A DNA stretch of 64,000 bases from Flavonifractor sp. An82 (GTDB taxonomy: Bacteria > Bacillota > Clostridia > Oscillospirales > Oscillospiraceae), in contig NZ_NFHG01000002.1 in assembly GCF_002159265.1 (NCBI RefSeq), positions 240,145 to 304,144 on the forward strand, read 5' to 3'. Shown in pieces: positions 60,586 through 64,000 of the stretch. The notes beneath the pieces were generated by a model. The model did no database searches. It was not told where the DNA came from and saw only the letters and a list, made by a program, of their open reading frames with translations. Made by a program: the position numbers and the translations under genes. Positions within the stretch are counted from its first letter, which is position 1. Each line of letters begins with the position of its first letter.

Positions 60586-61842
60586 TCATGGAAGGGAAAA
60601 GGCGGGGCGCATATACTCTATCGCTCCTCGGCTGAGACCATACTGCCCGGCCAACTGTTCCCAGTGTCCGGATACTGTTTTGCAGACCTCCTCTGCAGCC
60701 TGTTCCGCTTCCTGCGGGGCAAGGCCGAAATAATCGGCTACTTCCAGAGCCAGTTCCAAGTCAATGGTGTTATCATACTCACTCACATTGAGGGAAAGCC
60801 GGTCCCCCGAGGGGACTGGGTTCACATCATAGAGAGGGGCCAGCCGCCAGCCGGTGGGTGTCAGGAGGAAACCGTGGTTGCGCAGGTGGTCGTCAGTATT
60901 GGATACCGCCATGCTGAACACGATTCGCTTCCACAGCTCGGCCAGATCCTGCCGGGGTGATGCCCCGTTGGCCCGGATGAACGCCGCCAGATCCAGATAG
61001 CTGCTTCCGTCCGCTGCCGAGGCTCCATCGGTCTTGCCCAGCAGGGTCATGGCGGAGGCGAAGTGGATGCGGCGGCTGCCATTTCGGTCAAATCGCTTGA
61101 CGAGAAAGGTGCTGCCGGTCTTGGAGAACGTCTCCAATTTGGATTCCGGAACATCCAGCCCGCAGAGCCGTGCCAGGTCATGGACGACCTTCTCCCACGC
61201 ACCGCTGTTATATTCATCATGCTTGGAAGGGAACTTGGCGATCCACAAGGCGCCATCTGTGGCCTGCACCGTAGCTTTGGGTCTTGCACCGCCCAAGGAG
61301 GAGCCAGGGGCCAGAAGCTCACGTAGCCATTTTTCATTCAGGCCGCTCTCATCGTTCTCGAAAGCGATAGAGGCGTTTTCCAGCGTCCGAAGGTTTACCC
61401 ACGGAGGCGTCGCAAACGCTTTATCGTTCGAAAGAAATTCGCCCCCTTCTTCCAGGCTGAACCGCAGTGCCCCCATACGGGATTCGTCATAGACACCCAA
61501 CAGGAAATCGCTCTCCGTAAGCTTTCGGGGTTTTCGGTCTTCTTTTCTGGCATCGATGGCCTCCTTGCGCCTCATCAGCAGGCGTCCCCAGCGATCCGGG
61601 CAGGAGTCGGAAAACAGGCCAAAGAGCTGCTTGTTCAGCGGCACATACTGCCGCCCACGGTAGAGGGCCAGATCCGGGTCCAGAGAGAAGGAACTCTCGG
61701 CAGATGACAGCCAGGCCGGATCATACTCAAAGGAAAAGGTCTCCTGTCCGCGGACGAAGCCACAGCGCAGCCGCCCCAGCAGGGTGGGTGCCTCTCCACG
61801 CCAATTTTCATATACATAGATGGTCTTTTCGTCCTGCGCCAT
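60586..61842 (-). CDS. hipA: HipA-family serine/threonine kinase toxin
   Basis: A 418-residue HipA-type kinase; the E. coli enzyme causes dormancy by phosphorylating glutamyl-tRNA synthetase. It has the N-terminal HipA subdomain (GLFSDSCPDRWGRLLM), the P-loop-like GSSLGGARPKA (Ser181/182, the usual autophosphorylation site), ATP-Lys203 (WIAKF), the catalytic loop SNTDDHLRNHG (Asp317) and metal Asp339 in LAPLYDVNP. All key residues are kept. It starts 3 nt after hipB. Confidence 0.92.
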   Translation of the reverse strand: MAQDEKTIYVYENWRGEAPTLLGRLRCGFVRGQETFSFEYDPAWLSSAESSFSLDPDLALYRGRQYVPLNKQLFGLFSDSCPDRWGRLLMRRKEAIDARKEDRKPRKLTESDFLLGVYDESRMGALRFSLEEGGEFLSNDKAFATPPWVNLRTLENASIAFENDESGLNEKWLRELLAPGSSLGGARPKATVQATDGALWIAKFPSKHDEYNSGAWEKVVHDLARLCGLDVPESKLETFSKTGSTFLVKRFDRNGSRRIHFASAMTLLGKTDGASAADGSSYLDLAAFIRANGASPRQDLAELWKRIVFSMAVSNTDDHLRNHGFLLTPTGWRLAPLYDVNPVPSGDRLSLNVSEYDNTIDLELALEVADYFGLAPQEAEQAAEEVCKTVSGHWEQLAGQYGLSRGAIEYMRPAFSLP

Positions 61843-61845
61843 TGG

Positions 61846-62166
61846 CTACTCTCCTTTCTTGGGCGCCCGCCGTCTGGTGGGCAGCGCCAGATCTTGCAGT
61901 TTCCTGCCGAATTCATCATCTTTTGCAATAAGCAGCAGGTTGCTGTCCATATTGTTTAATGCGTGCAACACAGCGGCATAGGAGCCGATGGATACCGTAG
62001 GGGTGCCTTTCTCAATGGATATAAGCGTGGCTCGGCTGATCCCGGCACGCTCTGCTACCAATTCCAAGCTTAACTTCCTGCGCAGTCGGGCCAGGCGAAT
62101 CTGCTCACCCATCTGTGCCAGGATCTCCCGTGTTTGCGGCATGATGACCGCAGCTTTTTTTGCCAT
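61846..62166 (-). CDS. hipB: HipB-family XRE antitoxin
   Basis: A 106-residue helix-turn-helix protein (IRLARLRRKLSLELVAERAG, ATLISIEKGTPTVSIGSYAA) in front of hipA. It neutralises HipA and represses the operon. ATG at 62166 is preferred; the in-frame GTG 6 nt earlier lies too close to GGAGG. The C-terminus is basic (PTRRRAPKKGE). Confidence 0.88.
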   Translation of the reverse strand: MAKKAAVIMPQTREILAQMGEQIRLARLRRKLSLELVAERAGISRATLISIEKGTPTVSIGSYAAVLHALNNMDSNLLLIAKDDEFGRKLQDLALPTRRRAPKKGE

Positions 62167-62197
62167 GCACAATCGCCTCCTAACATAAATTATACTA

Positions 62198-62220
62198 TAT
62201 TATTTCGGTGATTATGTCAA
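62198..62220 (-). promoter_or_regulatory. Promoter/operator of hipBA
   Basis: Minus-strand TTGACA (62215-62220) followed at 15-20 nt by the overlapping -10 candidates in TATAGTATAAT. The near-palindrome ATTATACTATATTAT is a possible HipB site. Confidence 0.55.
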
Positions 62221-62235
62221 TTATATTTGAAGTTA

Positions 62236-62353
62236 TTAACTTTCTTTTTCCAGACGTTCTTCGATAAGATACCCTCCTCCGAAGATAATGTCCAGTCTCC
62301 CGTCGGGATACACCTTTACACATTCGATCATCTGGTGGACGATGGTAGAAAGC
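62236..62353 (-). pseudogene. 3' tail of a large serine recombinase gene
   Basis: The minus-strand end IVHQMIECVKVYPDGRLDII and the following EERLEKES is the last beta-strand segment typical of large serine recombinases. An in-frame stop lies directly upstream, so only this ~35-codon tail is left. Confidence 0.65.
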
Positions 62354-62409
62354 TATTCACGAAACCTAACAAAGAAGATGCGGTAAATGCAAGCATAATG
62401 GAAGAAGTA

Positions 62410-62985
62410 TTATCTGGTTGTTGCCGCCTGCACGAGCGAGCGGGTGGTGTTGACAGCTGCTTGGGCTGTATAGACTGCCGACATAATATTGGCTCTGGTA
62501 GTGGTGTCCAGACCAAATGTCCCTGCAATCCTGGGCACCTCGCCAGCGGAAAGCATCAGACCTAATCCCAGCAGAGCATTCTCGCTGAATACCATCAGCC
62601 CTGCCACCAATATGGTGGCCTGCAGGAAAGCGGTAAGGCATAAGCCAATCACTTGCTTCATCCACTGGGTGAATCCATCGGTGTATCCTCTAGGGATTGA
62701 AAACATATAGAGGCTTCCAACCGCGATCTGGATGAGAAGAATGCCGCCCCTTTTTAGATTTGCGAAAAACACCTTGATCACAGCATAGGCCATCAAAATT
62801 ATGCAGAAGATCAGCATGAGTGGGTTGGTGCCAATTCCCCAGTGGCCAGCAGCCGCGATCTCCGTTAAGGAAGTAGACTCCATGTTTTCCAAAATTGCCG
62901 CGCCAAGATCTCCAATGCCTGAACCGGCTCCGGTGATACCTTGTGCAAAGGTCCCTTGCAGCGCAACGGATAACGAATATAGCCG
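62410..62985 (-). pseudogene. C-terminal part of a TrbL/VirB6-like conjugation protein
   Basis: A minus-strand frame beginning without start near 62985 (SVALQGTFAQGITGAGSGIG) and running to 62410. It has four to five membrane helices (LMLIFCIILMAYAVIKVFF, GLCLTAFLQATILVAGLMVF) and the ending MSAVYTAQAAVNTTRSLV. This is the C-terminal half of the VirB6/TrbL channel component of gut conjugative transposons. The N-terminal half is deleted at a junction with the ArdA-like fragment. Confidence 0.75.
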
Positions 62986-64000
62986 CGGTCCCCCAATACT
63001 CCGCCTTCCTTCTTGATGTAATGCTCTCCAAATTTCTGATAGTCAATATATGAATCCAACTCAGATTTAACTTCAAAATGTCCAGAGACTTGAATCAAAT
63101 GTTGCCAATATTCTTCTGCGTTGCTTATGCCGGGGATTACAGTAAAATCATAGATATTCTCTGCAATCCATAATATTTCCTCTGGGGTATCAGGCCAGAT
63201 AGTATCGAAAACGGTATGAAATTTGTCCAAAGTTTGTGCATCAAACAATTGAAGGCACTTAGACAATGCATTTAATGTCTTCAAATGTTCCGTTAGAGGA
63301 TATTCGCCTTCAAAAACACTCCTGACCGCTGGGCTGATATCATCATCGGTAGCAATCAGCGTCGCAGTAAATTTTTCCGGCTGTGTTGCACCCAAACGGC
63401 ATAGTGTCCGAGTGATTTCACTTTCAGCACATGGGAAATATAGTGTTTCTTGTTCATTCATTTGATTATTTAATGAAAGTAATACAGATGCCATACTGTT
63501 CTTATAGTAGAAATCCGGAAAATGTCGGCCATCATAAACTTGTTCTAACATCGTACCGTTGTCGTACACTACACCGTAGGGAGTAATTTGGCCGGAGGTG
63601 TCGTTGAGAATCAGAGCCAGTGCTGTCTTGCGTGCATCTAACCGCTCCAGCTCTTCCATGGAGGCGCAGCCACCATGCAGGTTCATGTAGTGATTCCGAC
63701 CAATCCACTCCAGATCAGAAAAGTCTGTGATCACCGTGGCCCGCTGACAGCAAAAGGTCAAGTTGATAAGGTCAGTTATGTCGGAGAGTCCCATTTTCAC
63801 CACCATCCCCTGGAACTGTGCCAGCTCCCCGTCAGAAAAACTGTCCAACCGCTTGACGAGGTAATCCAACTCGTCCACATTGATTCTGTGTCCCTCCAGG
63901 CATTTCAGACTGGGAACGCAGCCTTCGATCTCCTCCACCATACAATCCTTTGCCCGCGGGTCTCCGATATCCAGCGCCTCCAGCATCTTGATCGTGTCGT
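62985..64000 (-). pseudogene. ArdA-like antirestriction/accessory protein, truncated at both visible ends
   Basis: A minus-strand frame enters from the right edge (DDTIKMLEALDIGDPRAKDC) and continues through GHRINVDELDYLVKRLDSFS, TVITDFSDLEWIGRNHYMNL and YGVVYDNGTMLEQVYDGRHF to DYQKFGEHYIKKEGG. This matches the large ArdA-type antirestriction proteins common in CTn-type elements. Homology ends near 62985, where the TrbL fragment begins in another frame; the ArdA frame itself stops at 62865. The start is outside the window. Confidence 0.72.

Overview
The window is about 64 kb of high-GC Clostridia chromosome, most likely a gut Oscillospiraceae (Intestinimonas, Flavonifractor or Lawsonibacter-like). 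The evidence is the strong GGAGG ribosome binding sites, the T-box-controlled aspS2-gatCAB operon, the fructoselysine genes, and mobile elements of the kinds that fill gut Firmicute genomes. This placement is inferred from gene content; no rRNA or other marker gene is present.

Core region, 1-19.1 kb: a Na/Pi cotransporter (cut by the left edge); a MATE exporter behind a terminator-like leader; aspS-gatC-gatA-gatB (tRNA-dependent amidation) with a T-box leader; a family-4 uracil-DNA glycosylase; L-cysteine desulfidase; glycerate 2-kinase with a small coiled-coil protein and a transglutaminase-like protein; a SorC-type regulator followed by dhaL-dhaK, an LsrF-like aldolase and a VOC-fold protein; and a YdjG/YdjI-like membrane-stress pair.

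Scar region, 19.1-26.7 kb: gene wreckage around a degraded mobilisable element. It holds a CoA-transferase tail, a sigma-54 activator fused in frame to a MobV relaxase fragment, an intact large serine recombinase, a tRNA 3'-end scrap, an Rpn-type nuclease gene, a truncated rpsR and a frameshifted membrane domain.

Metabolic region, 26.7-41.1 kb: glpP and a glycerol operon (glpA, FAD oxidoreductase, DUF1667, glpK) in which the end of glpA and the start of the next gene are missing. After a diverged noncoding repeat and half of a tRNA-Met comes a complete fructoselysine locus: two GntR/UTRA regulators, a divergent polyamine-type ABC transporter, then frlB, frlC and frlD.

Mobile region, 41.1-64 kb: a tyrosine integrase gene is split by a 5.4 kb element carrying two overlapping serine recombinases and ParA/ParB debris. 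It is followed by a leftward operon of ten conserved accessory genes, including two metallophosphoesterases and a Ser-less resolvase domain. A divergent XRE pair comes next, then a rightward cassette that is the best candidate for an undescribed system. That cassette encodes a catalytically dead serine recombinase, an active recombinase whose zinc ribbon and coiled coil are replaced by a C-terminal domain, two stand-alone copies of that domain, and two ParB-like proteins. A HipBA toxin-antitoxin pair and truncated conjugation genes (serine recombinase tail, TrbL, ArdA-like) complete the window.
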